Below are positions 15,337-23,717 of a stretch of 40,561 bases of DNA, one piece after another. Location of the stretch: assembly GCA_002309255.1 (NCBI GenBank), contig DBXI01000014.1, positions 1-40,561 of the forward strand, read 5' to 3'. The translations under genes were made by a program, and so were the position numbers. This DNA is from Bacteroidales bacterium UBA1216. Lineage in GTDB: Bacteria; Bacteroidota; Bacteroidia; Bacteroidales; Paludibacteraceae. The notes under the pieces were generated by a model. That model had not been told where the DNA came from and did not search any database. It saw only the letters and a list, made by a program, of their open reading frames with translations. Each line of letters begins with the position of its first letter. The first letter of the stretch is position 1.

Positions 15337-16284
15337 TCATGCGTTGCGCTTGGCAAGGCTTTTGGCCATCTGCTCCAAGTGGCGTGTCTCGTCGTTCTGC
15401 GGCAACTCCTTAAGGCAGTCGAGTGCCTGCTGCGTATGCTCGGCTATGGCCTGCTCCGCCGCCTCGCGGGCGCGTGTGGCTATATACAGATCCTTGACGG
15501 CGCTGATCTTCTCTGCCGATGGCGCGGTCTGCGCCAGCCAGCGGTTGAGTTCCGCGCGCTGCGCATCGTCGGCGTTCTTCAGAGCCGAAAGGAGCAGGTA
15601 GGTCTTCTTGTTGCAGCTGATGTCGCCGCCAATGGCTTTGCCGAAGGTCTTCGGGTCGCCGAAGCAGTCCAGTAGATCGTCCTGGATCTGGAACGCCAGA
15701 CCCAGATGAATGCCGTACTCATACAGCGCTTGCTGCTCAGCCTTGCTTGCGCCACCGATGATCGCGCCGCCTTGCAGCGCGGCCGCGAGGAGCACGGATG
15801 TTTTCAGGCGGATCATCTCGATGTAGTCGCTGATCTGAACATCATCGCGGGTCTCAAATTCAACATCGTACTGCTGTCCTTCGCATATCTCCGTAGCCGT
15901 CTTGGTGAACAGCTTGAACAGCTCTGGCAGATGCTCGGTCGGCACACCCTCCAGCAGGTGATAGGCCTCGATGAGCATCTGATCGCCCGAGAGGATAGCC
16001 GTGTTGTCGTTCCACTTCACATGCACCGTAGGCATGCCTCTGCGCACATCAGCGCGATCCATCACATCGTCGTGCAGCAGGGTGAAGTTATGGAACACCT
16101 CAATCGCCTCAGCAAACGGTAGAGCACGCTGCTCATCGCCGCCGAATAATCGGCAACCCGCCAGCACCAACTGCATCCTTAGTCGCTTGCCACCCGACGA
16201 CAACGCATACCCTATCGGCGCATACAACCCTTGCGGCTCTTTGCTCCAATCCAATCCTGATATGGCTTCGTTAACATCAATCAT
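15337..16284 (-). CDS. Polyprenyl diphosphate synthase (trans-isoprenyl, farnesyl/geranylgeranyl type)
   Basis: The 315-residue all-helical prenyltransferase adds isopentenyl diphosphate units to allylic diphosphates. The first aspartate-rich motif is LLHDDVMDRADVRRG (about 70-84; DDxxD = DDVMD). The second is QIQDDLLDCFGD (about 197-208), followed by GKAIGGDISCNKKTYLL (the GDxxxxK region). SGGKRLR near 30-36 is the IPP-binding GGKRxR loop. Size and motifs fit the short-chain family; product length cannot be read reliably. Products would feed quinone or undecaprenyl-carrier synthesis, in keeping with the peptidoglycan genes around it. It starts next to a repeat element related to those upstream of mpl and ddl. 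Confidence 0.9.
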   Translation of the reverse strand: MIDVNEAISGLDWSKEPQGLYAPIGYALSSGGKRLRMQLVLAGCRLFGGDEQRALPFAEAIEVFHNFTLLHDDVMDRADVRRGMPTVHVKWNDNTAILSGDQMLIEAYHLLEGVPTEHLPELFKLFTKTATEICEGQQYDVEFETRDDVQISDYIEMIRLKTSVLLAAALQGGAIIGGASKAEQQALYEYGIHLGLAFQIQDDLLDCFGDPKTFGKAIGGDISCNKKTYLLLSALKNADDAQRAELNRWLAQTAPSAEKISAVKDLYIATRAREAAEQAIAEHTQQALDCLKELPQNDETRHLEQMAKSLAKRNA

Positions 16285-16450
16285 AACTCCATTATTTAGT
16301 CGAAAGACCGTTCGCTTCGCTCACTAAAAGACAAAAGATAAAAGCCTAATCAGTCTTTTTTCTTTGAGCGGCGGGGTCCCCAAAGGGCTTGCCCGCGTGG
16401 GGTGCATTGCAGCGGTCTTTGTTCTTTGAGCAGCCAAAGGCTGCGGTCTA
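16285..16450. repeat. Related palindrome/heptamer element, copy C (upstream of polyprenyl synthase)
   Basis: It starts like the 140-bp elements (ATTATTTAGTCGAAAGACCG, AAAAGACAAAAGATAAAAGC, CTAATCAG, TCTTTTTTCTTTGAGCG). It then diverges and carries an extra GGGGTCCCC-containing segment and two further TTTGAGC...GCGGTCT units. It fills the whole gap between the ddl stop codon and the synthase start. Confidence 0.8.
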
Positions 16451-17383
16451 TTAATTTTCAATTATCTCTGTAAGCACATCCCGCATCTCCATACCAGCCA
16501 CACGTACCTGCTGCGGTATGAACGACGTAGCCGTCATACCCGGTGTGGTGTTCACTTCCAGCAGTTGGATCGTGCCGTCCGGCGCGATGATGTAGTCCGT
16601 GCGGATAATACCGTGGCAGCCCAGGATGTCGTAAATCTTCAGCGTCATGGCCTGCACGGCGTCGCGTGTGGTGTCGGGTATACGTGCCGGCGTTATCTCC
16701 TGCACCTGGCCGTTGTACTTCGCGTCGTAGTCGAAGAACTCGTTGCTGGTCACCACCTCGGTGATGGGCAGGGCTACGCTGCGCTGGCGGGTCTTGTATA
16801 CACCGCAGGTGATCTCGGTGCCTTGCATGAACGCCTCGCAGATCACCTCGTTGCCCTCATGGAACGCTGCGGCTATCGCCGGCTCTACATCATCCAAGGT
16901 CTTCACCTTCGTGCAGCCGAAACTTGAACCGCCTACGTTGCTCTTGATAAAGCACGGAAAACCTATATGTTCTTCAATGTCGCTTTTGACTTTCGACTTT
17001 TGACTTTCGACTACCCAATCGCCCTTACGCAGCAGGATAGACGGCGATATAGTGATGCCGAATTGCTTGAGGTAGTGGTTGCAGGTATATTTGTTGAACG
17101 TCATCGCTGCCGCCAGCACGTTGCAGCACGAGTAGGGGATGTGCATCATCTCCAGGAAGCCCTGCAGCAGTCCGTTCTCACCCGGTGTGCCGTGGATGGT
17201 CACGTAAGCGTAGTCGAACTCGGTTATACGGTTCAGGGTCTTGAGGTCTGCACCTTGCAGCTCGACGATCTCGGCGTCATAACGCTCTGGATCCAACCAA
17301 CCCTTTATACTTGCGGCGGAACGCAGCGACACATCGTGCTCCGAGCTGTCGCCGCCCGCTATAATTGCTATTCTCTTTTTCAT
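16451..17383 (-). CDS. ddl: D-alanine--D-alanine ligase
   Basis: The 310-residue ATP-grasp enzyme makes the D-Ala-D-Ala dipeptide for peptidoglycan precursors. The N-terminal loop is IAGGDSSEHDVSLRSA (about 8-23, E15-type catalytic Glu in SSEHDVS). The ATP-grasp lid and glycine loop is CFIKSNVGGSSFGCTKV (about 148-164). The metal/substrate end is LLEVNTTPGMTATSFIP (about 274-290, with E276 and N278). Residues about 125-133 (VESQKSKVK) come from four tandem heptamers and look like a surface-loop insertion between the domains; the total length stays normal. It lies between the polyprenyl synthase gene and typA on the minus strand. Confidence 0.94.
   Translation of the reverse strand: MKKRIAIIAGGDSSEHDVSLRSAASIKGWLDPERYDAEIVELQGADLKTLNRITEFDYAYVTIHGTPGENGLLQGFLEMMHIPYSCCNVLAAAMTFNKYTCNHYLKQFGITISPSILLRKGDWVVESQKSKVKSDIEEHIGFPCFIKSNVGGSSFGCTKVKTLDDVEPAIAAAFHEGNEVICEAFMQGTEITCGVYKTRQRSVALPITEVVTSNEFFDYDAKYNGQVQEITPARIPDTTRDAVQAMTLKIYDILGCHGIIRTDYIIAPDGTIQLLEVNTTPGMTATSFIPQQVRVAGMEMRDVLTEIIEN
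16984..17011. repeat. In-frame heptamer array inside ddl
   Basis: TTTTGAC, TTTCGAC, TTTTGAC, TTTCGAC: four units, 28 bp, encoding ESQKSKVK-type residues. Confidence 0.93.
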
Positions 17384-17520
17384 AACTTCGTTATTTAGTC
17401 AAAAGACCGTGCTACGCACTCAAAGACAAAAGATAAAAGCCTATTCACCATCAGCGCTGACACATATCAGGCTTTTTTCTTTGAACGAAGTGGTCTTTTC
17501 TCTTTGAGCGCAGCGGTCTA
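17381..17520. repeat. 140-bp palindromic intergenic element, copy B (upstream of ddl)
   Basis: It matches copy A (12317-12456) at 136 of 140 positions over exactly the same length. It runs from the ddl start codon to the base directly before the typA stop codon, so it is the entire intergenic region. The symmetry and the TCAGCGCTGA centre are the same. Confidence 0.93.
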
Positions 17521-19317
17521 TTATCTATTCGCTCTCTTGCGTTCTAATTCGTCCAAAATAATCTTTCTTATTCGCATCGCGTGCGGGGTTACCTCCACAT
17601 ACTCATCTTCCTTGATATATTCGAGTGCTTCCTCCAGCGAGAAGCGTACCGGCGGCGCAAGTACAGCCTTGTCGTCCGATGACTTGGTACGCATGTTCGT
17701 CAGATTCTTCGCCTTGGTCACGTTGATGACGATATCACCTTCCTTGGCATTTTCGCCTACCACCTGTCCGGCATAAACCTCTTCCTGCGGGTCGATGAAG
17801 AAGCGTCCTCTATCCTGCAGTTTGTCCAGCGCATAAGCCGATGCAGTACCTGCCTCCATAGCTATCAGCGAACCGTTCACTCTGTGCGGCATCTCGCCCT
17901 TGTAGGGCTGGTACTCCAGGAAGCGGTGCGCCATGATCGCCTCACCGGCGCTGACGTTCATCACATAGGTACGCATGCCCATGATGCCGCGTGAAGGAAT
18001 AGTGAACTCCAGTTGCACGCGGTCGTTCACCAGCTCCATCTTCGTCATATCGCCCTTATGCACGGTCACAAACTCGATAATCTTGCCCGAGCACTCCTCG
18101 GGACTGTTCACGGTGAGTTGCTCCACCGGTTCGCACTTCACGCCGTTGATCTCTTTGATGATCACCTTAGGCTGGCCTACCTGTAGTTCGTAGCCTTCAC
18201 GACGCATGGTCTCGATCAGTACACTCAGGTGCAGCACGCCACGACCATACACGTTCCACGCCGACTCCCTATCGCTGGCTTCCACGCGCAAGGCGAGGTT
18301 CTTCTCCAGTTCTTTGGTCAGACGCTCCTGAATATGACGCGAGGTGACGAACTTGCCGTCCTGCCCGAAGAACGGGCTGTCGTTGATGGTGAACGTCATC
18401 GACATCGTCGGCTCGTCGATAGCTATGGGGTCAAGTGCCTCGGGGTTCTCGATGTCGCATATCGTGTCGCCTATCTCAAAGCCGTCGATGCCGATCAGCG
18501 CACATATGTCGCCACTCTTCACCTCATCGGTCTTCACGTGCCCCATGCCGCTGAAGGTGTGCAGTTCCTTGATCTTCGTGCGTACTTTCGTGCCGTCTTT
18601 CTTTGCCAGGGTCACCGACATGCCGTCACGGAGCACACCACGATGTACGCGTCCTACGGCTATACGCCCAACGTAGGGGTTGTAGTCGAGCGAGGTGATC
18701 AGCATCTGCGGAGTTCCCTCCAGCACCTCCGGCTCAGGTATATACTCGATGATGGCATCCATCAGTGCGGTGATGTCCTTCGTCGGTTGCTTCCAGTCGG
18801 TGGACATCCAGCCGTTCTTGGCCGAACCGTAGATGGTCTGGAAATCCAGCTGGTCTTCCGAGGCGTTTAGGTTGCACATCAGGTCGAACACGGCCTCTTG
18901 CACCTCGTCCGGACGGCAGTTGAGTTTGTCCACCTTATTGATGACCACGATGGGTTTGAGGTTGAGCTCAATGGCTTTCTGCAGCACGAAGCGCGTTTGC
19001 GGCATCGGGCCTTCGAAGGCATCCACCAGCAGCAGCACGCCGTCTGCCATGTTCAGTACACGCTCCACCTCACCGCCGAAGTCCGCGTGACCCGGAGTGT
19101 CGATGATGTTGATCTTGTAGCCCTTGTATTCGATAGCAACGTTCTTGGCGAGGATGGTGATACCACGTTCGCGCTCCAGGTCGTTGTTGTCCAGAATGAG
19201 TTCACCTTTCTCCTGATTGTCGCGGAACAGGTTCGATGTGTAGAGCATCTTATCTACGAGCGTCGTCTTGCCATGATCCACGTGGGCGATAATTGCAATG
19301 TTTCTAATTTTCTGCAT
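17521..19317 (-). CDS. typA: Ribosome-associated translational GTPase BipA/TypA
   Basis: The 598-residue translational GTPase of the EF-G superfamily assists ribosome assembly or stress translation. The motifs are all present: G1 AHVDHGKTT (11-19), G2 region DLERERGITI (about 46-55), G3 DTPGHADFGGE (about 73-83) and G4 NKVD (about 127-130). The BipA-specific C-terminal domain is recognisable by RGIMGMRTYVMNVSAGEAIM and ALEYIKEDEYVEVTPHAMRI. The length is typical. It has its own promoter (19469-19500) and a structured leader of about 145 nt. Downstream it may read through the 140-bp element into ddl. Confidence 0.95.
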   Translation of the reverse strand: MQKIRNIAIIAHVDHGKTTLVDKMLYTSNLFRDNQEKGELILDNNDLERERGITILAKNVAIEYKGYKINIIDTPGHADFGGEVERVLNMADGVLLLVDAFEGPMPQTRFVLQKAIELNLKPIVVINKVDKLNCRPDEVQEAVFDLMCNLNASEDQLDFQTIYGSAKNGWMSTDWKQPTKDITALMDAIIEYIPEPEVLEGTPQMLITSLDYNPYVGRIAVGRVHRGVLRDGMSVTLAKKDGTKVRTKIKELHTFSGMGHVKTDEVKSGDICALIGIDGFEIGDTICDIENPEALDPIAIDEPTMSMTFTINDSPFFGQDGKFVTSRHIQERLTKELEKNLALRVEASDRESAWNVYGRGVLHLSVLIETMRREGYELQVGQPKVIIKEINGVKCEPVEQLTVNSPEECSGKIIEFVTVHKGDMTKMELVNDRVQLEFTIPSRGIMGMRTYVMNVSAGEAIMAHRFLEYQPYKGEMPHRVNGSLIAMEAGTASAYALDKLQDRGRFFIDPQEEVYAGQVVGENAKEGDIVINVTKAKNLTNMRTKSSDDKAVLAPPVRFSLEEALEYIKEDEYVEVTPHAMRIRKIILDELERKRANR

Positions 19318-19389
19318 ATAGTATGTTTGTCGTTATTCTATTATGTGGTCCCCGCAAGCATCGTGCAGTGCGAGGAAGCGGAGACACGC

Positions 19390-19425
19390 GTCGCTTTTAT
19401 GCCGCTCAGCGGCATTCGATGCGAC
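19390..19425 (-). other. Stem-loop in typA leader
   Basis: Nested inverted repeats: GTCGC (19390-19394)/GCGAC (19421-19425) around ATGCCGC (19399-19405)/GCGGCAT (19409-19415) with a 3-nt loop. It lies between the promoter and the typA start and may affect stability or translation of the leader. No T-tract follows. Confidence 0.5.
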
Positions 19426-19468
19426 CGCATTGCCGAACGCGCATTTAGGTTAGAACCTAAAAAACGTA

Positions 19469-19500
19469 CAAAGATACAAAAAAAAAATGAAATATGCAAA
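19469..19500 (-). promoter_or_regulatory. Promoter for typA
   Basis: Minus strand TTTG (19497-19500), 20-bp spacer with a long T-run, TATCTTTG (19469-19476). Confidence 0.83.
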
Positions 19501-19535
19501 TTTTTGTACCAAAAAATCAAATTCTTTACTCTATA

Positions 19536-19567
19536 TTTGCAAATGTCAAATATTTTTTGTATCTTTG
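19536..19567 (+). promoter_or_regulatory. Promoter for secreted protein gene 19591-20499
   Basis: TTTG (19536-19539), 20-bp spacer, TATCTTTG (19560-19567), 23 bp before the ATG. It is divergent from the typA promoter, with 35 bp between the two. Confidence 0.83.
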
Positions 19568-19590
19568 CGTGCTGAAAAACTTTATTTAAC

Positions 19591-20499
19591 ATGAAAAGAT
19601 TTGTTACAATAGCAGTTTTAGCTATAGCCGCAATGACCGTAAGTGCGCAGAAAGTTACCAAAATGCGCGTTTGGGTGGGTGACCAGATTGCCTATCAGAA
19701 GAATATCGAACAGGTGGATAGTATCACGTTTATTGAGATAGTGGATGGAATATTGGAGGGCGAGTTCTCGATCAGCGAATCGCAGAAAGTGCATTTCTCA
19801 CAGGGCAACTTGCAGTACCAAGCCAGTACGGACACATGGCGGTTTGCGGCCAACCAGTATGACATGATCGGCGACGATAACGAGAACATCTCCTCCTCGT
19901 ACAGCGGTTGGATAGACCTTTTCGGCTGGGGCACAGGTAATAATCCGACCAAGACAAACACTGCATCGTATAACTATGACACCTTTGTTGACTGGGGAAC
20001 AAACGCCATCAGCAACGGCGGCAACGAGGCGAACCTGTGGCGCACATTGAGCATGGAAGAGTGGGAATATATACTTTTCAACAGGCCGAATGCCGCCACA
20101 CTCTTCGGTTTGGGCACTGTGAACGGCGTAAACGGCGTTATCCTGTTGCCGGACAACTGGCAGCTACCTGATGGCGCATCCTTCATCGCCAGCACTACGA
20201 AAGGCCTGGCTCTGCAAGGCAATATGTATTTCAACGGTGAAGGCGATAACTTCTCCCACAACACCTACAACCTCGTGCAGTGGTATGTGCTGGAGGATGC
20301 AGGTGCCGTCTTCCTGCCTGCTGCCGGCTATCGTTCGGGCTCTGTTATGAACGATGTCGGTTCGCATGGCTATTACTATACTCCTACGCCCTACAACGGT
20401 ATCAAAGCCTACAGCCTCTTCTTCGGCCCGTATGCCTTCCATGCGCAGGGCAGCACTAAAGAACGCAAATGCGGTATGTCTGTCCGCCTGGCGCGATAG
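19591..20499 (+). CDS. Secreted protein of a Bacteroidales surface family, function unknown
   Basis: The 302-residue protein has a signal peptide (about 1-19, ending AMTVSAQ). A short segment VTKMRVWVGDQIAYQKNIEQ with VDSITF follows; this form is often seen just after the signal peptide in Bacteroidales surface proteins. The main domain (about 55-302) starts EGEFSISESQKVHFSQGNLQ and is rich in aromatics and Gly (WIDLFGWGTG, VFLPAAGYRSGS, KCGMSVRLAR). It resembles the Bacteroidales proteins often annotated as formylglycine-generating-enzyme-like, but I see no catalytic cysteine pair and do not assign an activity. It is monocistronic, with its own promoter and a strong terminator. Confidence 0.72.
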   Translation: MKRFVTIAVLAIAAMTVSAQKVTKMRVWVGDQIAYQKNIEQVDSITFIEIVDGILEGEFSISESQKVHFSQGNLQYQASTDTWRFAANQYDMIGDDNENISSSYSGWIDLFGWGTGNNPTKTNTASYNYDTFVDWGTNAISNGGNEANLWRTLSMEEWEYILFNRPNAATLFGLGTVNGVNGVILLPDNWQLPDGASFIASTTKGLALQGNMYFNGEGDNFSHNTYNLVQWYVLEDAGAVFLPAAGYRSGSVMNDVGSHGYYYTPTPYNGIKAYSLFFGPYAFHAQGSTKERKCGMSVRLAR

Positions 20500-20511
20500 G
20501 CAGATTAACTC

Positions 20512-20548
20512 AAACGAGGTGTAACCGAATGGTACACCTCGTTTTTTT
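20512..20548 (+). terminator. Rho-independent terminator
   Basis: ACGAGGTGTA (20514-20523) pairs perfectly with TACACCTCGT (20533-20542) around a 9-nt loop, followed by TTTTTTT. It lies between convergent genes and may serve both. Confidence 0.9.
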
Positions 20549-20563
20549 ATTGCATATATCTTA

Positions 20564-21802
20564 CTATTGCAAGTACTGGTCAATCAGCCGGATAATCAGG
20601 TCGCTGAGCAGTTCGACCTCGTAGTCGCCTACCGTGGCAGCAATATGCTCGCCGCCAATACCGCTGTCATTGGTCAGGAACACATACGTGCCATCGGTAG
20701 CAATCGCAGCAAAGCGCAGGAAGAACTCCGTGGGTTTATCCACGCCGCTGGCTGCAACTGGAATAATACGTATGCCGCTCTTGGCGTAGAGTGGAATAGA
20801 CTTCTGCAAACTGGCAATGACATCCTCTTGCTTGTGCGGAGGTGCATCCAGTAGCATAAACGCCAGACGGATGCTGTTGCCTTCACGCCATGACAGATCT
20901 TGCAGACCTTTCTCCAGCGCCGTGTGTACCGCTTCGGGGTAGTCGCCACCGCCGTCGGCGGTCTGTTTGTCGATGAACGCGGTGGTGACGCTCACGTTGG
21001 CGGCAAAGTCACTGGCGCGCGTCAGGTACTCGTCGCCCTCATCGCGGTAGAACAGCGCAGCCGTGCGGATAGCCGCATCGCTGTGCTTGCTGCCTACGGT
21101 GTTGATGATGTTCGTCAGGTCGGCCTTCAGGAAATCAATCTCATCCATCATCGATCCTGTGGCATCCACGATGAACGCTATGTCAATGTCGCGTGTAGCG
21201 CTGATGGCCATTGTGCACTCGTTCCACTTGGGCTCCTCGCCCCAATGGGTGACCTCTAGCGCCTGCTCCAGAGTGGCGCCGTTAACCACCAGTTCCAGAG
21301 CCGAAGCATCCACGCTCTGTTCCTGCTGCGTCAGACCGACCCACAGGTTCGTCTCGCCGCGGTTGTCCGTGCGCGCCTCGTAGAGCACACTGCCCTGACG
21401 CTTCAATTGAATAGGCACATCGCGCTGCGGCTGGCCGTTGACATCCGTCACGCGTACCGCTACGCGGTTATTCGTATAGAAACCCCAGTAACTGCTGAAC
21501 TCGGTGTAGTCCGAACCCTCCTGATCGGCTTGCTTATTGGTCATCAGGTTCGACCAGAACAGCCAGTTGTCCAGGTCGCGCCACTCGCCGGCGGTCACTC
21601 GTCCGGCTTGCGCCTGACCTCCGCCGTTGCTACTGCCCTCGCCGGGCACTCCGCCCTCGCCGCCGACTACGTCATCGGATGTATAACCGCTCTTGTCGCC
21701 GCCTTCGGGCGCAACAGATGGCTCCAACTCATTCTTCGTGCTGCATGACCACAGCATAGCAACTGCAGCCGCCAGGATAGATAACAGATGAATACGTTTC
21801 AT
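20564..21802 (-). CDS. VWA-domain lipoprotein
   Basis: The 412-residue lipoprotein has signal peptide MKRIHLLSILAAAVAMLWSC with lipid-bearing Cys at about 20. A Gly-rich low-complexity segment (about 46-68) is followed by an Ig/carboxypeptidase-regulatory-like domain (about 110-200, VRVTDVNGQPQRDVPIQLKR) and a von Willebrand A domain (about 208-412). The metal-ion site is IVDATGSM, a DxTxS-type variant of the MIDAS DxSxS; GGGDYPEAVHTAL and LLDAPPH supply further MIDAS-type loops. The probable role is adhesion or assembly at the outer membrane. It follows the 21846-23492 gene by 43 bp on the same strand and seems to be its operon partner. Confidence 0.82.
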   Translation of the reverse strand: MKRIHLLSILAAAVAMLWSCSTKNELEPSVAPEGGDKSGYTSDDVVGGEGGVPGEGSSNGGGQAQAGRVTAGEWRDLDNWLFWSNLMTNKQADQEGSDYTEFSSYWGFYTNNRVAVRVTDVNGQPQRDVPIQLKRQGSVLYEARTDNRGETNLWVGLTQQEQSVDASALELVVNGATLEQALEVTHWGEEPKWNECTMAISATRDIDIAFIVDATGSMMDEIDFLKADLTNIINTVGSKHSDAAIRTAALFYRDEGDEYLTRASDFAANVSVTTAFIDKQTADGGGDYPEAVHTALEKGLQDLSWREGNSIRLAFMLLDAPPHKQEDVIASLQKSIPLYAKSGIRIIPVAASGVDKPTEFFLRFAAIATDGTYVFLTNDSGIGGEHIAATVGDYEVELLSDLIIRLIDQYLQ

Positions 21803-21845
21803 GGTCGTATGTGTTTATTTTCAGACTGTCCCTCGCATGTAAGAG

Positions 21846-23492
21846 TTATTTCATTTGTTTGCCGTCGGCATCGTAGATGTGGCCGTTGTAGCTGACGAAC
21901 ACCTTGCCCTCGTGCATGTACTTCTGCGCCTCACGCAGCTGTTGCGGTGTGAGTTGTTCGGCATCGGTAGTCACATTCGGGTTCGGGCTGATGGTGAACA
22001 CGGTCATGATCACCGTGGTGGGCAGGTAGTTGTTGTTGCCCGGATGGTACGCCACTACGGTCACCTCGCCTTCGTTCTCGGGGCGGATCATGTCATCTTC
22101 GATGCTCAGCAGGCACTCGGTGAACGCATAGGTGATAGGCAGTCCGGACGACAGCACAGCGGTTGAACGTACCGGCACGCCTACAGTGAGGTCGGTCAGC
22201 TGATCGTCCCAGATGATGGTCTGCGTTGCTTTGTTGATGCGCAGAGCTACGGGCAGCGTGCGCTGGTTATACACGCACTCATTCTCAGGCGTGAACAGCA
22301 GGTACAGGTTGTACTCGCCGGCATCCAGCACGCTCTGCGCATCGATCCCTGCCCATTTGAATGAACCCGGCACCTGGCCTACCGTCTCGTGGATGACCGC
22401 CTCGCTCAGTGTCTGACCATAGGTCATCTCATCCACCGTCACGCCAATGATCGGGTCGGCTTTCTTGACCGTCAGCGTCTTGGATACGGTATTGGCGGCG
22501 TTGTACTTGTAGTTGCCGGGCTGCGTGGCGGTCAGTGTCACCTCGCCAGCGCAGACCACAACCACCTTGTTGCCGTCGGCGTATGCCACCCGGTCGTCCG
22601 ATGTCTCGTAAACGACATCCAGCCCCGAGGTGGTGTAGGCGTTGAGCTCGAGTATGTCGGTGACGGTACACTCGCCGAGGTCCTGCGCCCAGGTGAGCGA
22701 CTGGTCGTACTTCTTCGTCTCGCCCGACACGGCGATGCGTGCCTCGCGTCCCTCGCCGGCAATGACAATCTCGCCGCTGTGCCTGCCCGCCTCGCTGTGC
22801 GAGTATTTGATGGTCAGCTGGGTGGTCTGGTTGATGAGGTTCTTCTGTCCGATGGTGGTGAGCGATGCGGAGAAGTGCGGATCCGTGCTGCTGACCTGTG
22901 CCACGATGTTGGTCCATGTAATGTTCACGTTCTTCGTTGCTTCGTCGTCATCGACCATTGCCCGTCCGAACGGCCATTCGTCCGTACCGGCGCTGATGCT
23001 CCTGAGTTCGGTCACCTTGATCTTGCGGAACGCTGCTGCCGTCTTGCCTGTGGCGGCAAACTTCAGGTAGCGGGTGTTCGTAGCCAATGCTACCCGGACC
23101 TCTGTGTACGTGGAGATAGTGTTGCCCTCATGGCTGTATATCAATGACCAGTTGTTGTGGTCGGTTGACTGATAGGCCATCACCGTACCGTCGCTGGCCC
23201 CCTGCCATTCAAAGAAAAGCGAGTCGGCTATACCCACCTCGGATAAGGCGATAACACACTCGTCGTTGTAAGGGGCTTGACCGAATCCCAAAACATTGAT
23301 AACAATCTTGCCTATCTTCAGTCCTCCGCCGAGACCTAATGTCGGGTTGTCGTAACTGACGTTTTCGGATTTGGAGATAACGGTCTTGTCGTTATTAAAG
23401 TCGTCTTTCGTCATTTCCTTATCCCAAGCCAGCTGGGCATACGAGCAGACGGATAAAGCCAGTGTGGCTACTATAGAGAAAATCTTTTTCAT
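21846..23492 (-). CDS. Secreted multi-domain Ig-like surface protein
   Basis: The 548-residue protein has a signal peptide (about 1-19, ending VCSYAQ). A discoidin-like beta domain (about 20-165) includes SLFFEWQGASDGTVMAYQST. Ig-like and MBG-type modules follow: TIKYSHSEAGRHSGEIVIAG, LTWAQDLGECTVTDILELNA, EVTLTATQPGNYKYNAANTV. The same modules occur in the 1634-residue protein at 30.5 kb (GDVTFRATQPGNKYFYAAKD). The C-terminus KVFVSYNGHIYDADGKQMK resembles that protein's end (GQLFILRDGVMYDAQGKKV), a short terminal motif often found on Bacteroidales secreted proteins and possibly a sorting signal. No enzyme signature is visible. It is first in an operon with the VWA lipoprotein. Confidence 0.8.
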   Translation of the reverse strand: MKKIFSIVATLALSVCSYAQLAWDKEMTKDDFNNDKTVISKSENVSYDNPTLGLGGGLKIGKIVINVLGFGQAPYNDECVIALSEVGIADSLFFEWQGASDGTVMAYQSTDHNNWSLIYSHEGNTISTYTEVRVALATNTRYLKFAATGKTAAAFRKIKVTELRSISAGTDEWPFGRAMVDDDEATKNVNITWTNIVAQVSSTDPHFSASLTTIGQKNLINQTTQLTIKYSHSEAGRHSGEIVIAGEGREARIAVSGETKKYDQSLTWAQDLGECTVTDILELNAYTTSGLDVVYETSDDRVAYADGNKVVVVCAGEVTLTATQPGNYKYNAANTVSKTLTVKKADPIIGVTVDEMTYGQTLSEAVIHETVGQVPGSFKWAGIDAQSVLDAGEYNLYLLFTPENECVYNQRTLPVALRINKATQTIIWDDQLTDLTVGVPVRSTAVLSSGLPITYAFTECLLSIEDDMIRPENEGEVTVVAYHPGNNNYLPTTVIMTVFTISPNPNVTTDAEQLTPQQLREAQKYMHEGKVFVSYNGHIYDADGKQMK

Positions 23493-23552
23493 GTTCTGTT
23501 TTTTATCTAATACCTGCTAGTTTAGTTTGTCGCAGTTGTGCGTTTTAGCCTA

Positions 23553-23584
23553 CAAAGTTAGAAAAAAAATCTAACTTACGCAAA
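23553..23584 (-). promoter_or_regulatory. Promoter for 21846-23492/VWA operon
   Basis: Minus strand TTTG (23581-23584), 20-bp spacer, TAACTTTG (23553-23560). The spacer contains GTTAGA(A8)TCTAAC, a small inverted repeat that overlaps the -7 element and could be an operator. Confidence 0.78.
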
Positions 23585-23642
23585 TCTTACTTGTCAAATC
23601 TTAATCATCGGCAACGGAAACACAACATACGTACTGCTTTTT

Positions 23643-23674
23643 CTTGCAAATGTCAAATAAATATTGTACCTTTG
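23643..23674 (+). promoter_or_regulatory. Promoter for EamA transporter gene
   Basis: CTTG (23643-23646, one mismatch to TTTG), 20-bp spacer, TACCTTTG (23667-23674). Confidence 0.65.
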
Positions 23675-23684
23675 CCCCCTGAAA

Positions 23685-23712
23685 TGTCAATTGTCAATTA
23701 TCAATTATCAAT
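23685..23712. repeat. Heptamer array ending 5 bp before a start codon
   Basis: TGTCAAT, TGTCAAT, TATCAAT, TATCAAT, then TAACC and the ATG of the EamA gene at 23718. Confidence 0.93.
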
Positions 23713-23717
23713 TAACC

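Noticed and set aside
18229..19575. Long plus-strand frames opposite typA
   Set aside because: Antisense shadows of a complete BipA gene; one even runs through its promoter and leader.
19591..20499. Annotation as active formylglycine-generating enzyme
   Set aside because: Only a general resemblance of the aromatic/Gly-rich domain was seen; no catalytic cysteines were found.
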